Shown here: in pieces, positions 35,822 to 43,374 of the stretch
Layout of the letters: every line of letters begins with the position of its first letter
Numbering within the stretch: the first letter of the stretch is position 1
Origin: Leptolyngbya sp. Heron Island J
GTDB lineage: Bacteria > Cyanobacteriota > Cyanobacteriia > Phormidesmidales > Phormidesmidaceae
Direction: 5' to 3'
DNA: 64,000 nucleotides
Assembly: GCF_000482245.1 (NCBI RefSeq)
Contig: NZ_AWNH01000053.1
Span: 1 to 64,000, forward strand
The notes under the pieces: generated by a model
Databases searched by the model: none
What the model saw: the letters and a program-made list of their open reading frames with translations, nothing else
Told to the model about the DNA's origin: nothing
Position numbers and translations under genes: made by a program

Positions 35822-36571
35822 CTAAAGCGCAACTCGATTATTAGAGCTGCGGAAAGTGACGTTAACGCCTTCACTAGTCTGCTCAAGGACTAACAAGGGT
35901 GTGGGCTTAGCTTTTTGATCCCAATGCATCGTAGCCAAGCGTCCCAATAACGTAGGTTGCCAGAACTTATCGTCACGCTCTGGACTTAAGAAATTCTCAA
36001 TGCACTCAATAATCTCTTGAACCGTAATCGAAGTGGGTTGGGTAGGCAGCTTGACCAGTTTAATTTGCACACGGAACAGCACCCGCATCTTCTTTTGAGC
36101 ATCCTGGACAGTCTGATACTCTACGTCAAAGATTTGATCTACGGCCCGTGGTTTCGACGCAATGCCGATGACGCCTTGCTGGGCCTGTTGAGGCCTAAGG
36201 GCTATCGTAATCCGCTGTTTAACCTTCACTTTTAGCTGGTTGAGAACAGAAAAGTGGAACTGCTTTTCCTCCATTCTCATTCTGAGGTAATCCAGATTGA
36301 AATCGCGAGAATGTACCAAATCAGGATTTTTCTCCATCCTACTAATGGTAGTCAGCGCCAGTTTCACGCGCTTCTGCAGCTCTCTATTTTTGTAGACCTC
36401 AAATTTCAGCTTCTTACGCACCCGTGAAAACTGCAGCTGAGAAACAATCCCCAGAATCAGTAATAGCATCGCCAAACCGATCGAAGTATACAGCCATGGA
36501 TTCTTGGGTTGAGAAACGACTGTAGAAGTTTGCCCCACCAAGGGATTGAGCCCAATAACAGGATTAGACAT
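35822..36571 (-). CDS. Membrane-anchored protein of unknown function
   Basis: 249 residues. A short N-terminal tail is followed by one membrane helix (about 28-47, SIGLAMLLLILGIVSQLQF), then a basic, probably coiled segment (VRKKLKFEVYKNRELQKRVK). The soluble domain is rich in beta strands (KVKVKQRITIALRP; MRVLFRVQIKLVKL). The C-terminal part holds TPTSITVQEIIECIENFLSP. I do not recognise a functional family. It looks like a conserved cyanobacterial protein. Monocistronic, ended by a clear terminator. Confidence 0.75.
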   Translation of the reverse strand: MSNPVIGLNPLVGQTSTVVSQPKNPWLYTSIGLAMLLLILGIVSQLQFSRVRKKLKFEVYKNRELQKRVKLALTTISRMEKNPDLVHSRDFNLDYLRMRMEEKQFHFSVLNQLKVKVKQRITIALRPQQAQQGVIGIASKPRAVDQIFDVEYQTVQDAQKKMRVLFRVQIKLVKLPTQPTSITVQEIIECIENFLSPERDDKFWQPTLLGRLATMHWDQKAKPTPLLVLEQTSEGVNVTFRSSNNRVAL

Positions 36572-36691
36572 AGCTAAGCAAGAGTGCTATCCGATTACAT
36601 TTAGCATGCCCTGGGCGGTAGTTTCCGGACTAGGAGGATATATCTAAACACGTATGAAACCTCTGTGAAATTTCGAGCGCCGTAAGTGCAA

Positions 36692-38353
36692 TTAGTGACG
36701 CCACCGTGCGCGATATCCCCGAGCATCCAGGTGACTGAGTCTATGGAAGCTGCGATAGCGCCCCAAACCGCCAGGCCACCAGGGGTCCAGTGCCCAGTAA
36801 ATCTGATCTCCAGAAAGACCATTGACATAAAAATCAATGGCATCCCCGACAATGTGACGACTGTTGGAAGCTCCTCCTACCTGCCGATTGATATCGGCTG
36901 GCCGGTACCAGCTGGTGATATGGAAAGGCCGACCAATGCGATCGCGAGCTTGCTGAGCCAGCTTAGCGATCCGCACAATGCCATCAACCGTAGACTGATT
37001 GGGCGGCATCCGTGTTCCCCCACGGGTGGCTTCGGACCAAGTAAAGTTGCCATTGGGAATAATTGAGGCTGAAAGTTGGATATTGTGTGGAGTCCAACGA
37101 GTGGGACGGGGCGGCAACGGAGCCGGTTTGGGTGCTGGTGGCGCTTCAATCGAGTCGCGATTAGCGCGAGTCATCCGTCGGACGTCGTCAAACAGTGACT
37201 GGATAGCATCCACCCGGCGGTCGAGTTTGCGCCAAATTTGTACCAGGCGGATCAGCGCTTCCCGTTGTTCCTCAGTTTCTTTATAGACATTAGGCACCCC
37301 TTCAATAAAGGTCAGTAGCGACTGATCGACCTTTTTCGCAGCCTGGGTCAGAGCAGCGGGATTATCCTTGTTCGCGGCCAGAAACTGTGGCGTTGCCCCC
37401 AGTTCACCCAAGGCTGTTGGTCGGGAATCTAAACCCTTCCACATCCGATAGGTTTCAGTCAGCGCAAACCGATGATAGCCATCCCCTTTATAAAAATCGG
37501 GTATCCGCTGCACAAAGGCCACCAGGGCAGGATCAACAATTTCTAAGTTTGTTTCCCCGGCCCGTGGATCGTGATTGCGCAGCCAGTCAATGGCCTCTTC
37601 ACGGGAATCCAACTGTCGCCATAGCTGAGTTAGCCGTAGTAGCGCTTCTCGCTGGTGAGGATAGCCAGAATAAAACCGCGACACCTGCCGAATAAAATCA
37701 GTCAGCGCCTTATCTAGGGCCGGTTCATCAACCACATCATTGGTAATGGCCACATTCATGGCCTTGATAGTGCTCTGGTGAGAATCGAGCTTGCGCCAAA
37801 TCCGGGCTGCCTCCAACAACGCTTCTCGTTGAAAATCCAGACGACCGTAGTTGGGGCCAATGCGTTCTGAAAATGCCAGTAGCTCATCGTCTAGCTCTGA
37901 CAAATTATGGGGCAGTTCCTGAGCACCATAGTCATAGCTAATATCTTCGACGTAGGCCGATAAAAGCCTCTCAGCATTAGAGCTTTCTAACCGAGCCGCA
38001 TTGTCTTCAGAGGCCGATGGCATATAGCCTTCAGCAATGCGCTCAATAAAGCGATCGCTATAGCGCCCCTTGCTACCATCCCATAAATCACTGCCATTCC
38101 AGCCATCGGCAGTGAGCTTATTCGTCAGGGCCCGTAGCGTATTGGCTGCATACTGTACCTGCTCGGGGAATGTATTGACCTGATCAACCGGGATTTTATT
38201 GGCTGCAGAGATGCCAAGACCGGTTTCACCATCCATCAGCCGCGGCGCATCATGCACCGCATAAAGACCGGCCAGAATCGGTTTGTGGATACCGGCGCGT
38301 TCCGATTCTAAAAGATAGTAGTAATTACGCTGATCGGGTACAAGTTCTGCCAT
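36692..38353 (-). CDS. Repeat-containing protein with C-terminal M15 peptidase domain
   Basis: 553 residues, no signal peptide. The C-terminal ~130 residues are an M15A/DUF882-like zinc peptidase domain: FHITSWYRPADINRQVGGA, then SRHIVGDAIDFYVNG (His and Asp zinc ligands) and HLSHLDARGYRARW (third ligand). Such domains cut peptidoglycan cross-bridges. Before it are four imperfect ~90-residue repeats, each with REALL-A--IWRKLDS- (e.g. LLEAARIWRKLDS, LLRLTQLWRQLDS, LTETYRMWKGLDS, LIRLVQIWRKLDR), not known to me as a named domain. The N-terminal 100 residues are unassigned. Confidence 0.82.
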   Translation of the reverse strand: MAELVPDQRNYYYLLESERAGIHKPILAGLYAVHDAPRLMDGETGLGISAANKIPVDQVNTFPEQVQYAANTLRALTNKLTADGWNGSDLWDGSKGRYSDRFIERIAEGYMPSASEDNAARLESSNAERLLSAYVEDISYDYGAQELPHNLSELDDELLAFSERIGPNYGRLDFQREALLEAARIWRKLDSHQSTIKAMNVAITNDVVDEPALDKALTDFIRQVSRFYSGYPHQREALLRLTQLWRQLDSREEAIDWLRNHDPRAGETNLEIVDPALVAFVQRIPDFYKGDGYHRFALTETYRMWKGLDSRPTALGELGATPQFLAANKDNPAALTQAAKKVDQSLLTFIEGVPNVYKETEEQREALIRLVQIWRKLDRRVDAIQSLFDDVRRMTRANRDSIEAPPAPKPAPLPPRPTRWTPHNIQLSASIIPNGNFTWSEATRGGTRMPPNQSTVDGIVRIAKLAQQARDRIGRPFHITSWYRPADINRQVGGASNSRHIVGDAIDFYVNGLSGDQIYWALDPWWPGGLGRYRSFHRLSHLDARGYRARWRH

Positions 38354-38432
38354 AGTTAACTGGGCTCAAACATTTTACCTTGACGAAATCAAGTGATTGA
38401 TTATAGGACGTCTTTGCTTGCCATTTGCATGA

Positions 38433-38502
38433 TTTGTTGCAGGCCACCAAGATTAGTAGCTTTGGCATCTATTGTTGCAGGGCCATCAAGATTTGGCATC
38501 TA
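38433..38502. repeat. Imperfect tandem duplication in intergenic DNA
   Basis: Two adjacent copies share TTGTTGCAGG-CCA-CAAGATT and end with TTGGCATCTA; the second copy lacks six bases. It lies between the M15 gene and the HAD gene. No gene is affected. Confidence 0.6.
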
Positions 38503-38601
38503 ACGTATATCAGTTTCTTGCTATCAAGGGAATTCCTTAATCAAAATCTAGTGCCTGTCTGGCACTATAACCCTTGGAAATCGCTGGGCGGATGACACTT
38601 T

Positions 38602-39390
38602 ATGACAACAGGTAACCGATTACAATCACTGACCACCCAGCAGGGTCAACAAGCTTTAGCACAGATTCGGTTGGTGGCAACGGATATGGATGGCACTCTG
38701 ACTCAAAACGGAGAGTTTAATGACTTATTGTTTACGCTGCTCTCAAAGCTGAAGTCTGCTGGGATGCCAGTGCTGATCACCACCGGACGTTCGGCAGGTT
38801 GGGTCAATGGGCTGCTGCACTATTTGCCAGTGGGGATTGCGATCGCAGAAAACGGTGGTCTCTACTTCACCAAAGCCAATCGGTACCCTAAGTTCTTACA
38901 GCCCATTGCCGACAACCACAGACAGTTGCTGCTACAACAGTTTAACCGTTTACGACAGCGATATCCAAAGCTCCAGGAATCAAGCGACAATCCATTCCGG
39001 CTAACAGACTGGACCTTTGACGTCACTGGCTTGAGCCTGGAAGACCTGCAGTGGATGACCCACAACTGTCATGAAAACGGCTGGGGCTTCACCTACAGCA
39101 CCGTCCAGTGCCATATCAAACCACTGCCCCAAGACAAAGCTAGTGGCCTCACCCAGGTCATAACCCAACAGTTTCCCGACCTGACTCACCAACAGGTACT
39201 GACCGTTGGTGACAGCCCCAATGACGAAAGCATGTTTGACCCTGAACAGTTTCCCCATTCAGTTGGCGTTGCCAATGTTCGTCACTATCTAGATACCCTG
39301 GACCATCATCCGGCTTTTGTCACCCAGGCCGAAGAAGGGGAAGGATTTGGTGAATTGGTAAAGACATTATTTGATGTCATCCATCAATAA
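38602..39390 (+). CDS. HAD-IIB phosphatase (probable glycosyl-3-phosphoglycerate phosphatase)
   Basis: 262-residue Cof-type HAD phosphatase. Motif I is ATDMDGTLT (nucleophile Asp and acid/base Asp), motif II ITTGRS, and motif III/IV CHIKPLPQDKASGL with VLTVGDSPNDESMF. The C2-type cap lies at about residues 85-185. Size and order fit mannosyl/glucosyl-3-phosphoglycerate phosphatases and sucrose phosphatases. With the GpgS-like gene 3 kb upstream, glucosylglycerate formation is the most likely role, but the two genes are separated by two minus-strand genes. The stop codon runs into a 42-bp palindrome. Confidence 0.8.
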   Translation: MTTGNRLQSLTTQQGQQALAQIRLVATDMDGTLTQNGEFNDLLFTLLSKLKSAGMPVLITTGRSAGWVNGLLHYLPVGIAIAENGGLYFTKANRYPKFLQPIADNHRQLLLQQFNRLRQRYPKLQESSDNPFRLTDWTFDVTGLSLEDLQWMTHNCHENGWGFTYSTVQCHIKPLPQDKASGLTQVITQQFPDLTHQQVLTVGDSPNDESMFDPEQFPHSVGVANVRHYLDTLDHHPAFVTQAEEGEGFGELVKTLFDVIHQ

Positions 39391-39430
39391 TTCCTGTAGG
39401 GGCATTGCATGCAATGCCCCTACAGGAATT
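39389..39430. repeat. Perfect 42-bp palindrome after the HAD gene
   Basis: Half-site AATTCCTGTAGGGGCATTGCA (21 bp) with its exact complement; the centre is GCATGC. It begins in the HAD stop codon and can form a strong hairpin, perhaps a terminator, though there is no T-run. It shares TGTAGGGGC with the element in priA. Confidence 0.9.
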
Positions 39431-39489
39431 CAATATTTTTCTTTCTCATCGGTCCTCGTCATTGGACAATAGAATCCAATTTTATTCTC

Positions 39490-40356
39490 ATGGCTATGGC
39501 GGACAATCTGCAGATGCGGCGCTGGACTATTTCTAAAGTACTGATGTGGGCAGGCATCGCCATTACGCTGGTGTTTGTGCTGGTTGCCCTGTTTGCCCCG
39601 CTTATGCAGAACTGGGGATGGATTCAGGACCCATTGGTCACCCTAGAAAATCCCGTGCATGTGCCACCGTCTAGTCAATACTGGTTTGGCACCAGCCGCC
39701 AGGGCTATGACGTTTTTTCCCGGACCCTGTTTGGAGCGCGGGCAGCCTGGCAGGTGGTGTTACTAGCAACGGCTATGAGTGTTGTGGTGGGCGTCCCCCT
39801 AGGGATGGTGAGCGGTTACCTGGGCGGCAAGCTCGATCGCGGACTACTATTCTTCATGGACACCATCTATACCCTGCCGGTGCTGCTGCTGGCGGTCACC
39901 CTGGCGTTTATTTTGGGTAAGGGTGTAGTCAACGCCGCCGCTGCCCTCAGTATTGCCTATGTCCCCCAATATTATCGAGTGGTACGCAACCACACCGTGA
40001 GCCTCAAAACAGAGCTGTTCGTAGAAGCCGCTCAAGCCATGGGCGCGTCTACCTGGGCGGTGCTATCCCGATACTTATTTCTGAATGTCGTGCAAAGTGT
40101 ACCGGTCCTGTTCACCTTGAATACAGCAGATGCGGTATTGATTTTGGGCGGTCTAGGATTCCTGGGCTTAGGGTTGCCAGACGAGGTCCCTGAATGGGGC
40201 AGCTCGTTACGCCAGGCCTTGGACGCACTCCCCACTGGCATTTGGTGGACAGCATTGTTTCCAGGGCTAGCCATTACTGGCATGGTTACGGGACTTTCTC
40301 TGATTGGTGAAGGCTTAAATGACCTGGTTAATCCACTAGTACGTAAAGAAAATTGA
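39490..40356 (+). CDS. ABC transporter permease, DppC/OppC family
   Basis: 289 residues from ATG 39490 (the frame opens at 39409 within the palindromic repeat). A peptide/nickel-type inner-membrane permease with about six helices and an N-terminal OppC-like helix (VLMWAGIAITLVFVLVALFA). Before the main domain is HWFGTSRQGYDVFS-like WFGTSRQGYDVFSRTLFGAR. The ATPase-coupling EAA loop is EAAQAMGASTWAVLSRYLF. The partner permease, ATPase and binding protein are not in the window, which is usual for scattered Dpp systems in cyanobacteria. Confidence 0.88.
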   Translation: MAMADNLQMRRWTISKVLMWAGIAITLVFVLVALFAPLMQNWGWIQDPLVTLENPVHVPPSSQYWFGTSRQGYDVFSRTLFGARAAWQVVLLATAMSVVVGVPLGMVSGYLGGKLDRGLLFFMDTIYTLPVLLLAVTLAFILGKGVVNAAAALSIAYVPQYYRVVRNHTVSLKTELFVEAAQAMGASTWAVLSRYLFLNVVQSVPVLFTLNTADAVLILGGLGFLGLGLPDEVPEWGSSLRQALDALPTGIWWTALFPGLAITGMVTGLSLIGEGLNDLVNPLVRKEN

Positions 40357-40520
40357 ACTCACTAGGGACACCGATCAAACGCTGCAGTGATAGTAATCAC
40401 CCATAAAACTCAGTCTAACTTCAGCTGCTCTTATCCATGGCTCAGGGCAGTATCAGAGGGCAATTAGCTACCATTGAGATAGTGAGATCAATCATTCATG
40501 TCCCTTTGGGGGGTAAGACC

Positions 40521-40883
40521 ATGAAAAAAGCATTCACCGCATTGTTTGTAGCAGGATTGACGACTGTTTCATTGGGCTCAGTACTGGCAGCTCCTAGCTC
40601 AGCTGACCTCTTGGAAAGTATTGGTATTGGCGCGGGTGTTGGCATCGTCACCGGTACCGTTGTGGGCGACAACGCTGGTGTTGATGACATTGTGAATGGA
40701 GCCGCTGCCGGAGCCGCCGTCGAGGCTGTGCGTGGAGATCGCGACTCTAGCCTGGCTCAAGATGCAGCAGTGGGAGCTGCTGCTAGTGGCGTAGTAGGCA
40801 CGATCACCAACGATGATTCGTTTATTGAGAACGCTATTCAGGGTGGTGCAGCTGGTGCACTGATCAATGTTCTAGGGGATTAA
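40521..40883 (+). CDS. Secreted glycine-zipper-like protein
   Basis: 120 residues from ATG 40521, which has a GGGGGG ribosome-binding site eight bases upstream; the frame itself opens at 40437. A signal peptide (MKKAFTALFVAGLTTVSLGS, then VLAAP) is followed by a Gly/Ala-rich segment with repeated small-residue helices (GIGAGVGIVTGTVVGDNAG; AAAGAAVEAV; AAVGAAASGVVGT; GGAAGALI). This pattern resembles glycine-zipper periplasmic or outer-membrane lipoprotein-like proteins, but there is no lipobox. Function unknown. Confidence 0.75.
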   Translation: MKKAFTALFVAGLTTVSLGSVLAAPSSADLLESIGIGAGVGIVTGTVVGDNAGVDDIVNGAAAGAAVEAVRGDRDSSLAQDAAVGAAASGVVGTITNDDSFIENAIQGGAAGALINVLGD

Positions 40884-41015
40884 TTTTTGGGTGTAGATAT
40901 GACAAGGGGCTGAACTTCGGCGTGAGGCTTGGACGGTGGATTCAGTCGAACCGCCCAGTTGAAGGCGCAAGGTGCAGCCCCTACAAGAGATCTATCTCAC
41001 TGCCTAAAACACCTT

Positions 41016-42281
41016 CTAAGAAGACTCCAGCCGCTTACGCCACTCTTCGTCGATTTTGTCTCGATTAGCAATCTCCTGATCAATTAGATCAGTTTCCGTG
41101 GTGTAGGCCAGGTTGCCTTTGCTAACGATGGTTTGGGTGGCAAACTGTTTAGCATAGTCAAGTTTGCGTTGAACGGTTTGCCCCACCAGTGCCTGACGCT
41201 GGGTATTGCGGGCTTCGATCTTCTGATTTTGTTGTTGCATGCGGAAATAGCGCACGGCAGGAATGCCCAAAAAGGCTAGACCATAGCCGAGCAGCAGAGT
41301 CACAATGGACTGGACAAAACCGACAAATCCATCAAAGTTACCAGAAATACTACCGAGATAGAGAGACCCGACGACAAGTATCGTGCCAAGACTAATGGCA
41401 ATGGCGACTTGATCGGAACTAGCACTGGTAAAGCGGCGTTTTGCTTCTTTTAGATAGGCAGCAACTGATTGCGGCTTTTGATCATTGGCCGTGACCTGGA
41501 GCTCAGGGAAATAGTAGACTAAATCCCCCTGGGGGCTAACCTGAGGTCGACCGTTAAAGCGGCTGAGGACGGGGATAACGTAGTCTTCGAGATCATCGTC
41601 CAGGTTGGCATTGTCAAGGTAGGGAGCCAATTGCTCAGCGGAGACAGCTCCTCGATGATTGCGGATGACAGTTGCGATCGCGCCCCAACGGCGCTCATCC
41701 AAATTCTTATTCGGATCACCATCACCAAACAAAAACGAATACACACCCTCTAAGAAATTCAGCTTATTTTCCTGACGGTTGCGCGACGAATAATCATAGC
41801 GCCCATACTGCGGTCTAGGGCCATAACTAAACCAATAAAACCAATCCCGACCGATCCATAGCCATGGATTAAACCCAATCCCTCCGCTGTAGCTGCCACC
41901 GCGATTATCATCATCCCGCTGCTGCATACCAATTTGAATCGCAATGATGGCCATCAACACCAGCACCACCGCCAGAATCAGCATGATACCAAAGGAAATC
42001 CGAATCAGGTAAAACAGAACAGCCCACACCTTCGCCCAGGTCTCCTGCCAGCGCAGCTGCCAATACTGATTACGCAAGATAGAGCGAAACTGTTGAGGAA
42101 ACTCATAGGCAACATCCCCCGTTTCAGCCACCTGCATATGGGCCTGAGTAGCCGAAGCCAATGCCAGTACACCGGCTTCAGCCTGACTAATATTTAATCC
42201 AGTTTTAGCGGCCACATCACCTGCAGTTACCCGATATTCCAGGGTTTCAACCGCTTTCATGATGTCCTGATTTAGCTCCAT
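41016..42281 (-). CDS. Conserved membrane protein of unknown function
   Basis: 421 residues from ATG 42281, with AAAGGAA just upstream; the frame extends 14 codons further. The N-terminal ~80 residues look like a winged-helix-type segment (LEYRVTAGDVAAKTGLNISQ; AEAGVLALASATQAHMQV). A membrane helix follows (about 104-128), then a Tyr/Gly-rich linker, a repeat of the winged-helix-like pattern (WGAIATVIRNHRGAVSAEQL; VLSRFNGRPQVSPQGDLVYYF), and two more membrane helices (~305-360). The C-terminal ~60 residues are charged. It appears conserved in cyanobacteria. No reaction can be proposed. Confidence 0.75.
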   Translation of the reverse strand: MELNQDIMKAVETLEYRVTAGDVAAKTGLNISQAEAGVLALASATQAHMQVAETGDVAYEFPQQFRSILRNQYWQLRWQETWAKVWAVLFYLIRISFGIMLILAVVLVLMAIIAIQIGMQQRDDDNRGGSYSGGIGFNPWLWIGRDWFYWFSYGPRPQYGRYDYSSRNRQENKLNFLEGVYSFLFGDGDPNKNLDERRWGAIATVIRNHRGAVSAEQLAPYLDNANLDDDLEDYVIPVLSRFNGRPQVSPQGDLVYYFPELQVTANDQKPQSVAAYLKEAKRRFTSASSDQVAIAISLGTILVVGSLYLGSISGNFDGFVGFVQSIVTLLLGYGLAFLGIPAVRYFRMQQQNQKIEARNTQRQALVGQTVQRKLDYAKQFATQTIVSKGNLAYTTETDLIDQEIANRDKIDEEWRKRLESS

Positions 42282-42446
42282 GGGTTCCTTTAAGGGGTGG
42301 GGGCTGATTAATAGCAATGCCACAAGTATAGAAAGCCCAGTCGTTCATTGCCATGACGGTAAAAGTGTGGATTTCCATCACAACCAATTGGCAACTTATA
42401 TCAAATCCGAATCCATCAAACCTGATTAAAATGTACGGTTCTATAG

Positions 42447-42468
42447 GGGCATCCCCTTGTGGATGCCC
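42447..42468. repeat. GGGGCATCC-type dispersed hairpin repeat
   Basis: GGGCATCC (42447-42454), loop CCTTGT, GGATGCCC (42461-42468). The same element, with one G-T change, occurs at 49913-49934 after the liv operon. Confidence 0.8.
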
Positions 42469-42514
42469 TTCGATATCGGACGCTATCAGTCAGGATTTCG
42501 TATTACACAAGCAA

Positions 42515-42546
42515 TAAAAAAGCCGAACAGCTTTAGCCGTTCAGCC
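42515..42546 (-). terminator. Intrinsic terminator of the CURT1-like gene
   Basis: Ten-pair stem with two mismatches (42522-42531 with 42536-42545), loop TTTA. On the minus strand it is followed by six T residues. It lies 86 bp after the stop of the CAAD gene. Confidence 0.75.
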
Positions 42547-42631
42547 TTCCAATTATTTTTTAACGTATACCAAAGGAAACTATTGACCCCATCCAGCAAA
42601 CGCTAGATAGCTTATCAACCCGCAATCATCG

Positions 42632-43012
42632 TTATCTATTGCCAGTGATTTGATCCTTTGCCTCACCCAGGTTACTAAGTAATTCGCTCCGGTTACTAGC
42701 CTTTAGTAGATAACGGTAGATAAACCAGCCAGTGTAAATTAAACCGATCAGCTCCATAGTAGGAGCCAGCACCGGAATATCATTGATTGCCGCTAAGATC
42801 GCAAACATCATCTTGATCGCAATCAGAGCACCGAAAACTAGACCAATCACCGTGAGTGGCCGTTTGTACTCATTAAACGTCTCAACGACATAAGTTGGGG
42901 AATCCCCAAGTACACTTGCAACCTTCGCCAGAATTTCTTTGGCCTGTTCAGCGGTATCAGGCGTGCTTTGAGTGGTTGTGTTCTCTTCAGGGGGATTTAT
43001 ATCGGTGCTCAT
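42632..43012 (-). CDS. curT: CAAD-domain thylakoid protein (CURT1-like)
   Basis: 126 residues from ATG 43012 (frame opens at 43033). Matches the cyanobacterial CAAD/CURT1 type: a soluble acidic N-terminus, an amphipathic helix (AKEILAKVASVLGD), two close membrane helices (TVIGLVFGALIAIKMMFAIL; PTMELIGLIYTGWFIYRYLL) and a C-terminal amphipathic helix (RSELLSNLGEAKDQI). CurT shapes thylakoid membrane curvature and biogenesis centres. CAAD domains also occur fused to some aminoacyl-tRNA synthetases. Here it is a free-standing protein, consistent with CurT. Confidence 0.82.
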   Translation of the reverse strand: MSTDINPPEENTTTQSTPDTAEQAKEILAKVASVLGDSPTYVVETFNEYKRPLTVIGLVFGALIAIKMMFAILAAINDIPVLAPTMELIGLIYTGWFIYRYLLKASNRSELLSNLGEAKDQITGNR

Positions 43013-43374
43013 CTTTATACGGAGTATTAACAACCTAAGAGCGGATTTCCCTCGCTCGTTTGCCGTTTGGCTAGTGAATCAGCTTAGTTGACAGCTTTTG
43101 AAATTAGACCAGAGTCGGCCTAAATGCAAGCTGTCAAGCACTTATCCATGGAGGTATCTGCCAGACGTTGCCTAACCGTACAGCAGCATTACACTGATGC
43201 ACTTGCAAAAGCTTATTCTGACTTCATAGAAAAATATTATCCTGCATCGACACATAGTCAATTTCAAATAGTCAATTTCAAATTATTCGCCTCAAGGCAT
43301 TATCAAAACATTTCAATTTAAAACTGCGGTGTCGTTAAAATCGAGGTCTTGACTAAAATAGACCTTACTGAATT
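43013..43374. other. Upstream region of hflX, with a 14-bp tandem repeat
   Basis: 362 bp between divergent genes. Contains AGTCAATTTCAAAT exactly twice in tandem (43256-43283). A 65-codon plus-strand frame (43124-43321) spans it but shows no similarity and no ribosome-binding site. It is not called. Confidence 0.5.

Larger units (their letters stand above)
42282..42631. other. Intergenic region with a GTAGGGGC-type repeat and a terminator
   Basis: 350 bp between two minus-strand genes. Holds the hairpin repeat at 42447-42468 and the terminator at 42515-42546, listed separately. No gene is seen. Confidence 0.5.

Noticed and set aside
43124-43321. 65-codon plus-strand frame upstream of hflX
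   Set aside because: No ribosome-binding site or similarity; it contains a 14-bp tandem duplication that would shift the frame between copies.
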